DNA of 64,000 nt, taken from NCBI GenBank assembly GCA_963851085.1, contig CAWKNX010000023.1, forward strand, positions 434,001 to 498,000, read 5' to 3'. The notes under the pieces are model-generated. The model had not been told where the DNA came from and did no database searches. It saw nothing but the letters and a program-made list of their open reading frames with translations. How positions within the stretch are numbered: the stretch's first letter is position 1; each line of letters starts with the position of its first letter. Position numbers and translations under genes: made by a program. The DNA is from DATFVJ01 sp963851085 (GTDB lineage Bacteria; Actinomycetota; Actinomycetes; Streptosporangiales; Streptosporangiaceae). Shown piece by piece: positions 9,958 through 19,877 of the stretch.

Positions 9958-11429
9958 GTGCGTCTGCTGGCCGGGCTCGGCGTTTCCGGGCCGCCCGCGG
10001 CCCGCGCGCTCGCAGCGCGGGGGGCGCGGGTGACCGTTGTGGACAACCGCGACGACGAGGAACGGCGGGCGCAGGCGGCCAAGCTGGAATCCGCCGGGGT
10101 CACGGATCGTTCTCGGCGCGGTGCCGCGAACGCCCGCCCAGCGGGCACGGATCTCGTCGTCACCGCACCGGGCTGGCGCCCGGACACGCCGCTGCTCGCC
10201 GCAGGCGCTCGCCGCGGGTATACCGGTCATCGGCGACGTCGAGCTTGCCTGGCGGCTGCGGCCCGTGCTGCCTGACGGCCGCAGGCAGGAATGGCTCGCC
10301 GTCACGGGCACAAACGGCAAGACCACCACGGTGAAGATGCTCGCTGCCATGCTGGCCAGCCGCCGGCCACCGGACGATCGCCGCGGGCAACGTCGGCATC
10401 GCGCTCACCGCCGTGGTGACCGACCCGGAGCCCTACCCGGTGCTCGCCGTGGAGCTGTCGAGCTTCCAGCTGCACTGGAGCGCCACCCTGCGCCCGCTGG
10501 CCGCCGCCGTGCTCAATGTCGCCCCCGATCACCTCGACTGGCATGGCGGCATGGACGCCTACGCCGGGGCGAAGGGACGGATCTACGCGCCCGGCACCAT
10601 CGCCATCTGCAACGCCGACGACGCCTGGTCAACGCGGCTCGCCGCGGCAGGCCGCGGGCGACGCCGCCGTCGCCTTCACCCTCGGGGTGCCGGCACCCGG
10701 GCAACTCGGGATCAGCGGATGGCGTGCTCACCGACCGTGCGTTCTGCCCGCCTGGCGAGGCGGCCGGGCTCGCGCCGGTGACCGACGTGCGGCCGGCCGC
10801 GCCGCACAACGTGGCGAACGCGCTCGCCGCGGCGGCCCTGGCCCGTGCCTACGGCGTCGCCGCCCGCCGCCGTGCGCGGCGAGGCTGCGGGCATTCGAGC
10901 CGGAACCGCACCGGATCAGCCTGGTCGGCCGGGTCGGGGGGGTCGACTACGTGGACGACTCCAAGGCCACCAACCCGCATGCCGCGGCCGCCTCGCTCGC
11001 CGCCTATCCGACGGTCGTATGGGTCGCGGGCGGGCTGCTCAAGGGCGCGGAGGTGGACGGTCTCGTCAGCTCCGCCGCGGACAGGCTGCGGGCGGCGGTG
11101 CTGCTCGGCACGGACCGGGCCAAGATCCGCCAGGCTCTGGCGCGACACGCGCCGAATGTCCCAGTCGCAGAGGTGGGCGGCACCGACACTGGGGTGATGG
11201 ACCACGTGGTGACCGAGGCCGCGGCGCTCGCACGGCCGGGCGATACGGTGCTGCTCGCACCTGCCGCCGCATCGCTCGACATGTTCGCGAACTACGGCAC
11301 CCGTGGTGACGCCTTCGCCGCGGCCGTGCGCAAGCTCGCCGCCGCCGCAGCCGCAGCGGCGCAGACCGACGGCAGCGGGACCGCGCGCGGCCGCCCACGA
11401 TCTCACCGGGCCATGACCAGTGCGGCTGA
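9958..11429 (+). CDS. murD: UDP-MurNAc-L-alanine--D-glutamate ligase MurD, frameshifted
   Basis: Adds D-Glu to UDP-MurNAc-L-Ala. GTG 9958 opens MRLLAGLGVSGPPAARALAA, the Rossmann-like N-terminal domain with VTVVDNRDDEE. The ATP loop VTGTNGKTTTVKML (about 10302) and VLNVAPDHLDWHGGMDAY (about 10510) are the central-domain signatures. GVDYVDDSKATNPHAAAASL (about 10938) and LLAPAAASLDMFANYGTRGD belong to the C-terminal domain. Frame changes near 10102, 10205, 10370, 10650, 10725 and 10860. The end is ambiguous: the last good frame runs on into ftsW without a stop, while one base shift in the Ala-rich tail would stop at 11429 and overlap the ftsW ATG. Confidence 0.88.
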
Positions 11430-12714
11430 CGGCGGGTCAGCGGGAACCGCCGTGGCGCAGCCAGCCCGCGAAACGGGCATGGGCGCCCCGGCTACGTCCG
11501 AGATGCTCGCGGGCGCGCGCGGGCTGCTCGCCCGACCGCTCACCTCCTACTACCTCGTCGTCGGCATCGGCTCGCTGTTGCTCGCGCTCGGGCTCGTCAT
11601 GGTCCTTTCCTCGTCATCGGTCCAGATGCTGTCGCAGGGGGACTCGCCGTTCCTCGAGTTCCAGAAGCAGCTGTTCGGTGTCGCGCTCGGCCTGCCGCTG
11701 ATGCTGGTGGCTTCCGAAGCTGCCGCCGGCCGCGTTCCGCGTCGTCGGCTACCCGCTGATGGGCCTGTCGATCGTGGGGCTGCTGCTCGCCCAGCTCCGG
11801 GGTCGGGCGTAGAGATGAACGGCGCGACCCGGTGGATCCCGATCGGCGGTATCCAGCTCCAGCCATCGGAGTTCGCCAAGCTCGCCTTCGTCCTCTGGGG
11901 CGCCGACCTGCTGGCCGGAACGAGCAGCTACGGGCGGCTGACGCGAATGGCGGCATCTGCTCGTGCCGCTCATGCCAGGCGCGGGGATTCTGGGCGTGCT
12001 TGTCATGGTCGGGGACGACCTGGGGACCACGCTGGTGCTGCTCACGATCTTCCTCGCGCTGCTGTGGGTGGCCGGCACCCCAGGCCGCCTGTTCATCGGC
12101 ATGCTGGGCTTCGTCTGCCTGGTCGTGGCGATCCTGATCGTCGCTCGCGCCGTACCGGCTCGACCGGATCACCAGCTTCGTGGACCCGCAGGCGCACGCG
12201 GCGACGTCGGGCTGGCAGCCGCTGCAGGGCAAGTACGCGCTCGCATCGGGCGGCTGGTTCGGCGTCGGGCTCGGCGCGAGCAGGCAGAAATGGGGCATGC
12301 TGCCCGATCCGTCAAGTGACTTCATCTTCGCGGTCCTCGGCGAGGAGCTTGGCCTGGCCGGGACGCTCTGCGTGGTGGGCCTGTTCGGCGGGCTCGGCTA
12401 CGCGGGCCTGCGGATCGCGCGGCGCGTCAGCGATCCGTTCATGCGGCTGCGCCGCGACGGCGATCACCGCCTGGATCGTGGTGCAGGCGCTGGTGAACAT
12501 CGGTGCGGTGATCGGCGTGCTGCCGATCACCGGAGTGCCGCTTCCGCTGGTCTCCGCTGGGGTCTCGTCACTGCTCGTCACGATGGCGGCGATCGGCATG
12601 CTGATGGCGTTCGCCAAGCGGGAACCCGGCGCGGCTGAGGCTCTCGCCGCTCGTGGCCCCGGCGCGGTGCGCCGCGTTCTAAGCTGGCTTGGCCTGGGCA
12701 GGGCGCTGGAGTAG
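11413..12714 (+). CDS. ftsW: Septal lipid II polymerase FtsW (SEDS family), frameshifted
   Basis: Polytopic SEDS glycosyltransferase that polymerises septal glycan with FtsI. The N-terminal cytoplasmic part is followed by SYYLVVGIGSLLLALGLVMV (TM1). Other SEDS landmarks are NGATRWIPIGGIQLQPSEFA (about 11819), GDDLGTTLVLL (about 12013), ASGGWFGVGLGASRQKWGML (about 12244), DFIFAVLGEELGLAG and GVLPITGVPLPLVSAGVSSL (about 12517). These fall in different frames, with shifts near 11713, 11808, 11955, 12150 and 12455. Start ATG 11413 was chosen because it begins a typical low-complexity FtsW N-terminus. The reading frame is continuous with the murD C-terminus. Stop TAG 12712-12714. Confidence 0.9.
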   Translation: MTSAADGGSAGTAVAQPARETGMGAPATSEMLAGARGLLARPLTSYYLVVGIGSLLLALGLVMVLSSSSVQMLSQGDSPFLEFQKQLFGVALGLPLMLVASEAAAGRVPRRRLPADGPVDRGAAARPAPGSGVEMNGATRWIPIGGIQLQPSEFAKLAFVLWGADLLAGTSSYGRLTRMAASARAAHARRGDSGRACHGRGRPGDHAGAAHDLPRAAVGGRHPRPPVHRHAGLRLPGRGDPDRRSRRTGSTGSPASWTRRRTRRRRAGSRCRASTRSHRAAGSASGSARAGRNGACCPIRQVTSSSRSSARSLAWPGRSAWWACSAGSATRACGSRGASAIRSCGCAATAITAWIVVQALVNIGAVIGVLPITGVPLPLVSAGVSSLLVTMAAIGMLMAFAKREPGAAEALAARGPGAVRRVLSWLGLGRALE

Positions 12715-12811
12715 AAACCGGCCCCTTGCCCGCGGACCCAGCTCGCGCCGGCACCGCAAGCATCGTCGTGCCTGGCGCGCGAAGATTCACCGTAGCGAGG
12801 AGGTAAGCCCG

Positions 12812-13900
12812 GTGATGAGGGTTGTCCTCGCCGGCGGCGGTACGGCCGGCCACATCGAGCCCGCACTTGCCCTTGCCGACGCGCTGCGTGGGTATGACCC
12901 GGCGATCGAGGTGATCTGCCTTGGCACCGAGCGCGGGCTGGAGACCAGGCTCGTCCCGATGCGGGGCTACCAGCTCGCGCTCATTCCCGCGGTACCGCTG
13001 CCCCGCGCGCTCACGCCGCAGTTGCTCGCCGTCCCCGGCCGGCTGACCGGCGCGATCAACGCCACGGCGAGGATCCTGGACCGGATGCGGGCGGACGTCC
13101 TTGTCGGTTTCGGCGGATATGTCGCGGCACCGGGTTATCTCGCCGCGCGCCGTCGGCATGTGCCGATCGTCGTGCACGAGGCGAACCCGCGCCCTGGCCT
13201 CGCCAACCGGCTCGGCGCCAGGTTCACCAGGTTCGTGTACACGGGGCATCCCGATACCCAGCTGCCGCACGCGACCTACATCGGCATCCCGCTCCGCCAC
13301 GAGATCGCCACCCTCGACCGGCTCGCACTCGGCGACAAGGCCAGGGCGCATTTCGGGCTCAGGCAGGACCTCCCGGTGCTCCTGGTGACAGGCGGATCAC
13401 AGGGCGCCCGGTCGCTCAACGGCGCCGCATTCGGCGCGGCGGGTTACGCGCGGCAGGCAGGTGTTCAGGTGCTGCACATCGTGGGGCCGAAGAACACCGC
13501 GGAGGCGCCGATGCCCGCGGACGGCCCGCCGTACGTCACGCTGCCCTACGTCGACCACATGGATCTCGCGTACGCCGCCGCTGACTTCGCGATCTGCAGG
13601 AGCGGCGCGATGACCTGCGCCGAGCTCACGGCGGTCGGCCTGCCCGCCGCCTACGTGCCGCTCCCGCACGGAAACGGCGAGCAGCGGCTGAACTCGGCGC
13701 CGATCGCCGCCGCGGGCGGTGGCCTGCTGGTCGAGGACGCGCAGCTCACACCGGAATGGATCCGTGACACGGTGATCCCGGTGCTTCGCGACCCCGCGAT
13801 GGTCGCCGCCATGTCCGAGGCAGCCGCCGCGCTCGGGCGCCGCGACGCCGACCTCGCCCTGGCCAATGAGGTGATGGCGGTCACGCGGGGCGAGCAATGA
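12812..13900 (+). CDS. murG: UDP-GlcNAc:lipid I N-acetylglucosaminyltransferase MurG
   Basis: 362 aa, intact. A GT-B glycosyltransferase on the inner membrane face that converts lipid I to lipid II. The N-terminal loop GGGTAGHIEPALALADAL (residues 8-25) binds the lipid diphosphate. VGFGGYVAAPGYLAARRRHV and HEANPRPGLANRL are family landmarks. LLVTGGSQGARSLN and PYVDHMDLAYAAADFAICRS lie in the UDP-GlcNAc domain. The start is GTG 12812, immediately followed by ATG, behind GCGAGGAGGT with good spacing. The 97 bp after ftsW have no other feature. Confidence 0.96.
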   Translation: MMRVVLAGGGTAGHIEPALALADALRGYDPAIEVICLGTERGLETRLVPMRGYQLALIPAVPLPRALTPQLLAVPGRLTGAINATARILDRMRADVLVGFGGYVAAPGYLAARRRHVPIVVHEANPRPGLANRLGARFTRFVYTGHPDTQLPHATYIGIPLRHEIATLDRLALGDKARAHFGLRQDLPVLLVTGGSQGARSLNGAAFGAAGYARQAGVQVLHIVGPKNTAEAPMPADGPPYVTLPYVDHMDLAYAAADFAICRSGAMTCAELTAVGLPAAYVPLPHGNGEQRLNSAPIAAAGGGLLVEDAQLTPEWIRDTVIPVLRDPAMVAAMSEAAAALGRRDADLALANEVMAVTRGEQ

Positions 13901-14036
13901 GGCGGCAGGAAAGGCGGGCGGCGAAGGCTCCGGCAGGGCGGGCCATGAACGTGTCGGCAAGGCGGGCAAGGGGGCGGGCAACGGGGCGGGCGGCGAGGTG
14001 GGCGGCGAGGCGGGCCGCCCGGGAAGGCGCCGCGCC

Positions 14037-15506
14037 ATGGGCCTGGTAGCACCGGCCGACCCGGTGCCGATCGCCGAGCTTGGCGCGGTCCATTTCACCG
14101 GGATCGGCGGCGCGGGCATGTCCGGCATCGCCCGCGTGATGCTCGCCGCGGGAGTCGCGGTGTCTGGCAGCGACGCGCGGCATTCGCAGGTCCTCGACGA
14201 GCTTGCCGGGATCGGCGCGGTCGTCTACGTCGGTCATGATGCCCACAATCTCGGCGCCGCGGACACGCTCGTGGTGTCCACCGCGATCAGGCAGGACAAC
14301 CCGGAACTGGCCGAGGCCCGCGGCCGGGGTCTGCGGATCATGCACCGGGGCACCGCGTTGGCGTCGATCATGCTCGGCCGGCGGGGGATCGCCGTCGCTG
14401 GCACGCACGGCAAGACGACGACCTCGTCCATGCTCGCCACCGTGCTGCTGCGCTGCGGCGCCGGCCCTGGCTACGTTATCGGCGGCACGCTCGTGTCCAC
14501 CGGGATCGGCGCTGCGCGGGGGACCGGTGAGCTGTTCGTCGCGGAAGCCGATGAGAGCGACGGGTCGTTCCTGCTGCTCGCCCCCGACGCCGCGATCGTG
14601 ACCAACATCGAGCCCGACCATCTCGACAACTACGGCAGCGTGCGGGAAATCGCCGCGGCGTTCGAGCGCTTCGCGGCCCGAATCAGCCCTGGCGGGCTGC
14701 TTGTCACCTGCGCCGACGACCCGGGCGCGCGTGCGCTCGCGGCAGCCGTCGCTGCGTCAGCGGCAGGACACCGCCTGCGGCAGCGCAGTTACGGCGCAGG
14801 GCCGGAGGCCGACTACCAGGTGACCCGGGTGGCTCCACGCGGCATGGGTGTCAGCTTCGAGGTGCGGGCGGGCGGGCGGCAGCCGTTCGGGATAAATCTC
14901 GGTATTCCGGGCCGTCACAACGCGCTCAACGCGGCCGCGGCCTTCGCCGTCGCCGTGGAGCTTGGCTTTCCCGCCGCTGAGGCAGCCGCCGGCCTGGCCA
15001 CGTTCGGCGGCACGCGGCGGCGGATGGAGCTCAAGGGGGAGGCAGACGGCGTGCGCGTGCTCGACAGCTACGCCCACCACCCCACGGAACTGGCCGCTGA
15101 CCTGCGCAGCGCGCGGGAGATCGTGGACGGCACCGACGGCGCGGGCCCGCGCAGCGGCCGGGTGATCGCGGTCTTCCAGCCGCACCTGTACAGCCGCACC
15201 CGGATCTTCGCCGCCGATCTCGGTACTGCGCTCGGCCTGGCGGATGAGGCGCTCGTGCTCGACGTCTACGCCGCACGTGAGGACCCGGAGCCGGGGGTGA
15301 CCGGGCGGCTCGTAGCCGACGCGATACCGGGCGGACGCGGGCAGTTCACGCCGGACGCCCGCGCCGTGCCGGGCATGGTCGCAGGTATCGCCAAGGCGGG
15401 TGACCTGGTGCTCACCATGGGCGCCGGGGACGTGACGGCGCTCGGGCCGCTGATCGTCGCGGCACTGCGTGATCGCCATGCCGGCCGCGTAGACGAGGGT
15501 CTGTGA
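14037..15506 (+). CDS. murC: UDP-N-acetylmuramate--L-alanine ligase MurC
   Basis: 489 aa, intact. Adds the first amino acid (L-Ala) to UDP-MurNAc. HFTGIGGAGMSGIARVMLAA at residues 19-38 is the MurC dinucleotide-like loop, and AGTHGKTTTSSMLATVLL (about 121) is the ATP loop. FVAEADESDGSFLLL and TNIEPDHLDNYGS are the central-domain motifs. The C-terminal domain has VLDSYAHHPTELAADL and FQPHLYSRTRIFA. ATG 14037 is taken as the start, but GTG 13998 is in frame and possible. The 136 bp before it are a GGCGGGC-rich low-complexity spacer after murG. Confidence 0.95.
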   Translation: MGLVAPADPVPIAELGAVHFTGIGGAGMSGIARVMLAAGVAVSGSDARHSQVLDELAGIGAVVYVGHDAHNLGAADTLVVSTAIRQDNPELAEARGRGLRIMHRGTALASIMLGRRGIAVAGTHGKTTTSSMLATVLLRCGAGPGYVIGGTLVSTGIGAARGTGELFVAEADESDGSFLLLAPDAAIVTNIEPDHLDNYGSVREIAAAFERFAARISPGGLLVTCADDPGARALAAAVAASAAGHRLRQRSYGAGPEADYQVTRVAPRGMGVSFEVRAGGRQPFGINLGIPGRHNALNAAAAFAVAVELGFPAAEAAAGLATFGGTRRRMELKGEADGVRVLDSYAHHPTELAADLRSAREIVDGTDGAGPRSGRVIAVFQPHLYSRTRIFAADLGTALGLADEALVLDVYAAREDPEPGVTGRLVADAIPGGRGQFTPDARAVPGMVAGIAKAGDLVLTMGAGDVTALGPLIVAALRDRHAGRVDEGL

Positions 15507-15507
15507 A

Positions 15508-16396
15508 GTGACCGCACCAGCCTCCAGAACGGCTGCGCAGAAGCGGCGCGTTCGCGCCGCCCCATCGGACAAAGGCGCCTTCGCCTGCCGGGCCTGGCGC
15601 CGCAGACGGTGCCGGTGCACCGCTCCGGGTGGCACCGGCCCGGGTGGCACCGGCCCGGCTGGCACCGGCCCGGGTGGCGCCGGGTCCGGGCGCGGGCGCC
15701 GCTCCACCCGGACCGCGCAGCGGCGGCCGCTCGACCCGTGGAAAGCCGCCTTCGTTCTTCTCGCCCTCGCGGGAATCGTTGCGGGAGTGGCCTGGGCGCT
15801 GCTCGGCTCCCGCTTCTTCGTCGTCCGCTCGGTCCAGGTCACCGGCCTGCACCGGGTCTCGCGCTCGCAGGCACTCGCGGCGGCCGCCATCCCCCTGGGG
15901 CTGCCGCTCATCCGGGTGGACACCGCGGCGGTGAGCCACCGGGTCGACGCGATCACGCAGGTTCAGTCCGCCCGGGTCACCAGGAACTGGCCGGACGGGA
16001 TCGTGATAAACATCACCGAGCGGACACCCGCGCTCGCGGTCGCCGATGGCAGCGGGTACGACCTGGTCGACCGGTTCGGCGTCGTCGTCGTGTCGGCGGC
16101 GCGGCCGCCGCAGGGAATGCCACTCTTCAGGCCGTCAGGCCCGCTGCGGGGCAGCCCGGCCGTCGCGGCAGCGGTCGCGGTGCTGCATGAACTGCCCTGC
16201 GCGCGCTGTCCGGCCGGCTGAGTCGGTCACCGCGCCGACCGCCGACGAGGTCACACTGCATCTCACCGGCGGGGTGACAGTCGTCTGGGGGAGCCCGGGC
16301 CGTGCCGCCGCGAAGGCCCGGGTCCTTGCCGTGCTGATGCGGACCCACGCGCGCTATTACGACGTGAGCGCGCCGACCGTCGCGACGACACGCTGA
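15508..16396 (+). CDS. ftsQ: Divisome protein FtsQ (POTRA domain), one frameshift
   Basis: Bitopic division protein that links the cytoplasmic ring to septal synthases. The cytoplasmic N-terminus carries a Gly-Thr-Gly-Pro repeat (codons 15628-15690, a 15-bp DNA repeat). One TM helix is FVLLALAGIVAGVAWALLG (about 15753). The POTRA domain starts FFVVRSVQVTGLHRVSRSQA, with WPDGIVINITERTPALAVAD following. The frame breaks near 16195, where one extra C in CTGCCCTGCGC causes a premature stop at 16219. The other frame continues TADEVTLHLTGGVTVVWGSP to VATTR at 16396. GTG 15508 lies 1 bp after the murC stop. Confidence 0.9.
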
Positions 16397-16541
16397 CGGG
16401 CGCGATCGAGAGTCTGCAGCAGCCGCGAGGTCAGATTCCACTGAGGTATGTGCCGGGCGGCCCGCGACACGCCGGGCCGGATCGTGGCCGGTTAGTTGAC
16501 CCCGCTGCCGAGCGACCCTACTGTCCGTATCAATCGTCAGG

Positions 16542-16580
16542 TTGACATAATGCTAAATCTCAACTTGAGGGTGAGGGTTG
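16542..16580 (+). promoter_or_regulatory. Conserved-looking element upstream of ftsZ, possible promoter
   Basis: In the 287-bp gap between ftsQ and ftsZ, TTGACATAATGCTAAATCT is followed by CAACTTGAGGGTGAGGGTT. A very similar stretch is known upstream of ftsZ in other actinomycetes. TTGACA at 16542 matches a -35 hexamer, but no good -10 at 17 bp is clear, so the transcription start is not assigned. ftsZ often has its own promoters in this group. Confidence 0.4.
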
Positions 16581-16683
16581 GTCAGCGCGGTATTCGCGCA
16601 CTGCGGATCGCGCTGCCGCCAGCTGTTCAGCCCAGCTGTTCAGCCGAGCCTGTTGAGGTAAACGAGCGGAAAGGTCCCTCCTC

Positions 16684-18281
16684 GTGGCAGCACCGCAGAA
16701 CTATCTCGCGGTCATCAAGGTCGTCGGAATCGGCGGGGGTGGCGTCAACGCCGTCAACCGGATGATCGAAGAGGGGCTCAAGGGCGTCGAGTTCATCGCG
16801 ATCAACACCGACGCGCAGGCACTCCTCATGAGCGACGCCGACGTCAAGCTCGACGTCGGGCGCGAACTCACCCGCGGCCTTGGCGCTGGCGCCAACCCGG
16901 AGGTCGGCTGCAAGGCCGCGGAGGACCACCGTGAGGAGATCGAGGAGGTGCTCAGGGGCGCCGACATGGTCTTCGTCACCGCGGGCGAGGGCGGCGGTAC
17001 AGGCACCGGCGGCGCCCCGGTGGTCGCGAACATGGCGCGGTCGCTCGGCGCACTGACGATCGGCGTCGTGACCCGGCCGTTCGGCTTCGAGGGCAAGCGC
17101 CGCGCGATCCAGGCGGAGATCGGGATCGAGCGGCTGCGCGGCGAGGTCGACACGCTCATCGTCATCCCGAACGATCGCCTGCTTTCGATCTCCGACCGCC
17201 AGGTCAGCGTGCTCGACGCGTTCAAGGCTGCCGACCAGGTGCTGCTCTCCGGTGTGCAGGGGATCACCGACCTGATCACCACGCCCGGGCTGATCAACCT
17301 GGACTTCGCGGACGTCAAGTCGGTGATGTCCGGTGCTGGTTCGGCGCTCATGGGCATCGGCTCGTCGCGCGGCGACGACCGCTCGGTGGCAGCCGCGGAA
17401 ATGGCGATCTCGAGCCCGCTGCTCGAGGCGAGCATCGATGGCGCGCACGGGGTGCTGCTTTCCATTCAGGGCGGCTCGGACCTGGGTCTCTTCGAGATCA
17501 ACGAGGCAGCGCAGCTCGTCGCCAACTCGGCGGCGCCCGACGCGAACATCATCTTCGGCGCGGTCATCGACGACGCGCTCGGCGACGAGGTACGGGTCAC
17601 CGTGATCGCCGCCGGGTTCGACGAGAGCAGGAGCTCGGCCACACCGGTCCCCGCGTATTCCTCAGCGAAGGGAGTCCGCCACCTGCCGTCGGTCGTACGA
17701 ACCTGTCGCGGCGCAGCCGGTGGCAGCCGCGCACGTGGCCGCGGGCGGCCCAGCGGGCCCGGCGGGCTTCGACGGCCGCGGGGGCTTCGACGGCCGCGGG
17801 GGCTTCGACGGCCACGCCGATGCTGACGGCCACGCCGGCTTCGACGGCCACGCGAGTTCTTACGGCCGCACGGGTTCGGCCGACCTGCCGGGTTCGGCCG
17901 GCCTGCCGGGCTCCGCGGGTTCGGCGGGCCTGGCTGGCACGAAGAGCTTCGGATCCGGCCACGGTGATGAGGTGGTGGCGCCCGCCCAGCCTTCACCCGC
18001 TGGCGCCGGCCTGGGTCCGCGGACGAGGCAACGCTTGGTCCTGCGTAATCGGATCCACGGACGGCAGCGCGCCGGGCGACGCGATGCCGGACGGTTTCTC
18101 CGAGTTCGGTGAGAAATCCAGGCGACGCGGCGGGCCACGCATCGGCGCGGGCCTTCGTGCCGCGGCCGGCCGAGCCCGACTCGGCGGCCGCCGCGCGCGT
18201 CTTCGACGCCGCCACCACCCGGCGCGGCCCGTGGTCTTCGAGGAAGACGACGACCTTGACGTTCCCGACTTCCTCAAGTAG
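16684..18281 (+). CDS. ftsZ: Cell division GTPase FtsZ; C-terminal linker frameshifted
   Basis: Tubulin-like GTPase that forms the Z ring. The GTPase core (residues about 1-320) is intact: VVGIGGGGVNAVNRM, the tubulin signature GEGGGTGTGGAPVVA, TRPFGFEGKRR, and the synergy-loop helix NLDFADVKSVMSGAGSALMG. After residue about 330 the low-complexity linker changes frame (near 17660 and again near 17990-18100). It contains repeats of GFDGRG/GFDGHA and of LPGSAG. The true end is EEDDDLDVPDFLK in a third frame, the conserved tail peptide that binds SepF/FtsW partners, stopping at 18281. Restored length is about 530 aa, with an unusually long linker. The GTG start follows AAAGG by 9 bp. Confidence 0.94.
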
Positions 18282-18288
18282 TCGATGG

Positions 18289-19028
18289 GTGCTGCGGCGA
18301 GCGTCGTATCTGTGCGCCGAGCTCGTGCCCGGGGTGCGCACCGCCATCACCGGCCGGTGGGGCGGCGTCAGCCGGCCGCCCTACGATCCGCTGAACCTTG
18401 GGCTTTCGATCGGTGACGATCCCGCCGCGGTCATGCGGAACCGCGAGCTTGTCGCGCGAGCCTGCGGTATCGACGCCGCGCAGATGGTGTGGATGCGCCA
18501 GGTGCACGGTGCCCGCGCAAGCTACGTGCGTCCTGGCGAGCCGCCGTGGAGGCGGACGCGGTCTTCACCGACATGCCAGGTGTGGTGCTCGGCGTTCTCG
18601 CCGCGGACTGCGCGCCCGTCCTGCTCGTCGATCCTGGCACCGGGATTGTCGGCGCGGCGCATTCAGGCCGTGCGGGAACGGAAGCCGGCGTGGTCCCCGC
18701 GCTCGTCCGCGCGATGACCGCCGCCGGTGCCCAGCCTGCGCGGATGCACGGCCTGGTCGGCCCGGCAATCTGCGGAGGCTGTTACGAGGTGCCCGCGGAG
18801 CTGCAGGCCCGCGTCGCCGAGGCCGTCCCGCAGGCTCGGTGCGTGACCCGGTCCGGTGCTCCCGGGCATTGATATCAGGGCCGGAATCTCGGCCCAGCTT
18901 GCCGAGCCTTCGGCGTCCGCCGGGTCCGCCATGACCGGCGCTGCACCGCCGAGACCGGCGACCTCTGCTCGCACCGGCGAGACGGCGAGGCCGGCCGGTT
19001 CGCCGCGCTGATCTGGCGCGAGCGATGA
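18289..19028 (+). CDS. pgeF: Purine-nucleoside phosphorylase/laccase-domain protein (YlmD/PgeF), frameshifted
   Basis: Member of the multicopper-oxidase-like YfiH/YlmD family. PgeF removes misincorporated L-Ser from UDP-MurNAc in E. coli, and other members act on purine nucleosides. Motifs: GGVSRPPYDPLNLGLSIGDD, WMRQVHGA (metal His), LAADCAPVLLVDP, AAHSGRAG (metal His) and GLVGPAICGGCYEV (metal Cys). Frame changes near 18545 (one G missing) and near 18860, where an extra base produces a false stop at 18872. The restored tail FGVRRVRHDRRCTAETGD...FAALIWRER ends at 19028. GTG 18289 follows the ftsZ stop by 7 bp. This is the usual neighbour of ftsZ in actinobacteria. Confidence 0.85.
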
Positions 19029-19040
19029 TGTGCGGATGAT

Positions 19041-19783
19041 GTGCGGATGACTGCTCCCACGGCGCCCACAGCCAGGCGGCGGGCGGAACTCGCGGAAAAC
19101 CTCACCGCACTCCGCGCCCGGATCGCGGCCGCGTGCGACAGCGCGGGCCGTGATGTGCGTGAGATCACCGTGATCGCCGTCACCAAGACCTGGCCCGCGT
19201 CCGACATCAGGTTGCTGGCTGAACTCGGCTTGACCGACATCGGCGAGAACAGGGACGCCGAGGCGGCACCCAAGGCGGCGCAGTGCGCTGATCTCCCGCT
19301 GACCTGGCATTTCGTCGGCCAGCTTCAGACGAGGAAATGCCGGAGCGTGGTCGGTTACGCCGACGTGGTCCACTCCGTCGATCGGCCGCACTTGGTCCAG
19401 GTGCTCGCTCGGGAGGCCACGCGGGCGGGGCGGATCATCACCTGCCTCGTGCAGGTCAGCCTCGATGGCGCGGTCGGCGTGTCCGGGGTACCGCGCGGCG
19501 GCGTCGGCGTCGCCGACGCGGTGCCCCTCGCCGACCAGGTGGCCGCACAGCGGCGGGCTCCGGCTGGGCGGCGTGATGGCGGTCGCGCCACTCGGACATG
19601 CCGCCGCGGGACGCGTTCGCCAGGCTCGCGGAGGTGGCGGCTGCCGTCAGGGCCGTGCATCCGGACGCCACCATGATCTCGGCAGGCATGAGCGGCGATC
19701 TTGAGGAGGCCATCGAAGCCGGCGCGACACACGTGCGTGTCGGTACGGCGTTGCTCGGCGCCAGGCGCGTCTTCGTCAGGTAA
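19041..19783 (+). CDS. Pyridoxal phosphate homeostasis protein (YggS family), frameshifted
   Basis: PLP-binding protein of the alanine racemase-like barrel fold that helps keep free PLP low. VIAVTKTWPASDIRLLAELG contains the PLP lysine (VTK). GLTDIGENRDAEAAPK and WHFVGQLQTRKCRSVVGYAD follow. The C-terminus DATMISAGMSGDLEEAIEAG and HVRVGTALLGARR are in another frame, with shifts between about 19490 and 19600. The start is GTG 19041 or ATG 19047. The sequence GATGTGCG just before it is duplicated. Located between pgeF and sepF as in other actinobacterial division clusters. Confidence 0.87.
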
Positions 19784-19877
19784 TGTCCCGCACGTGAGGG
19801 GTCACGTGACCCGCCGCAGCAAGGTTTAGTCGGCACGCTTGCAGCGACGATGCAGCCAGCAGGGTTCACCGGACGGC

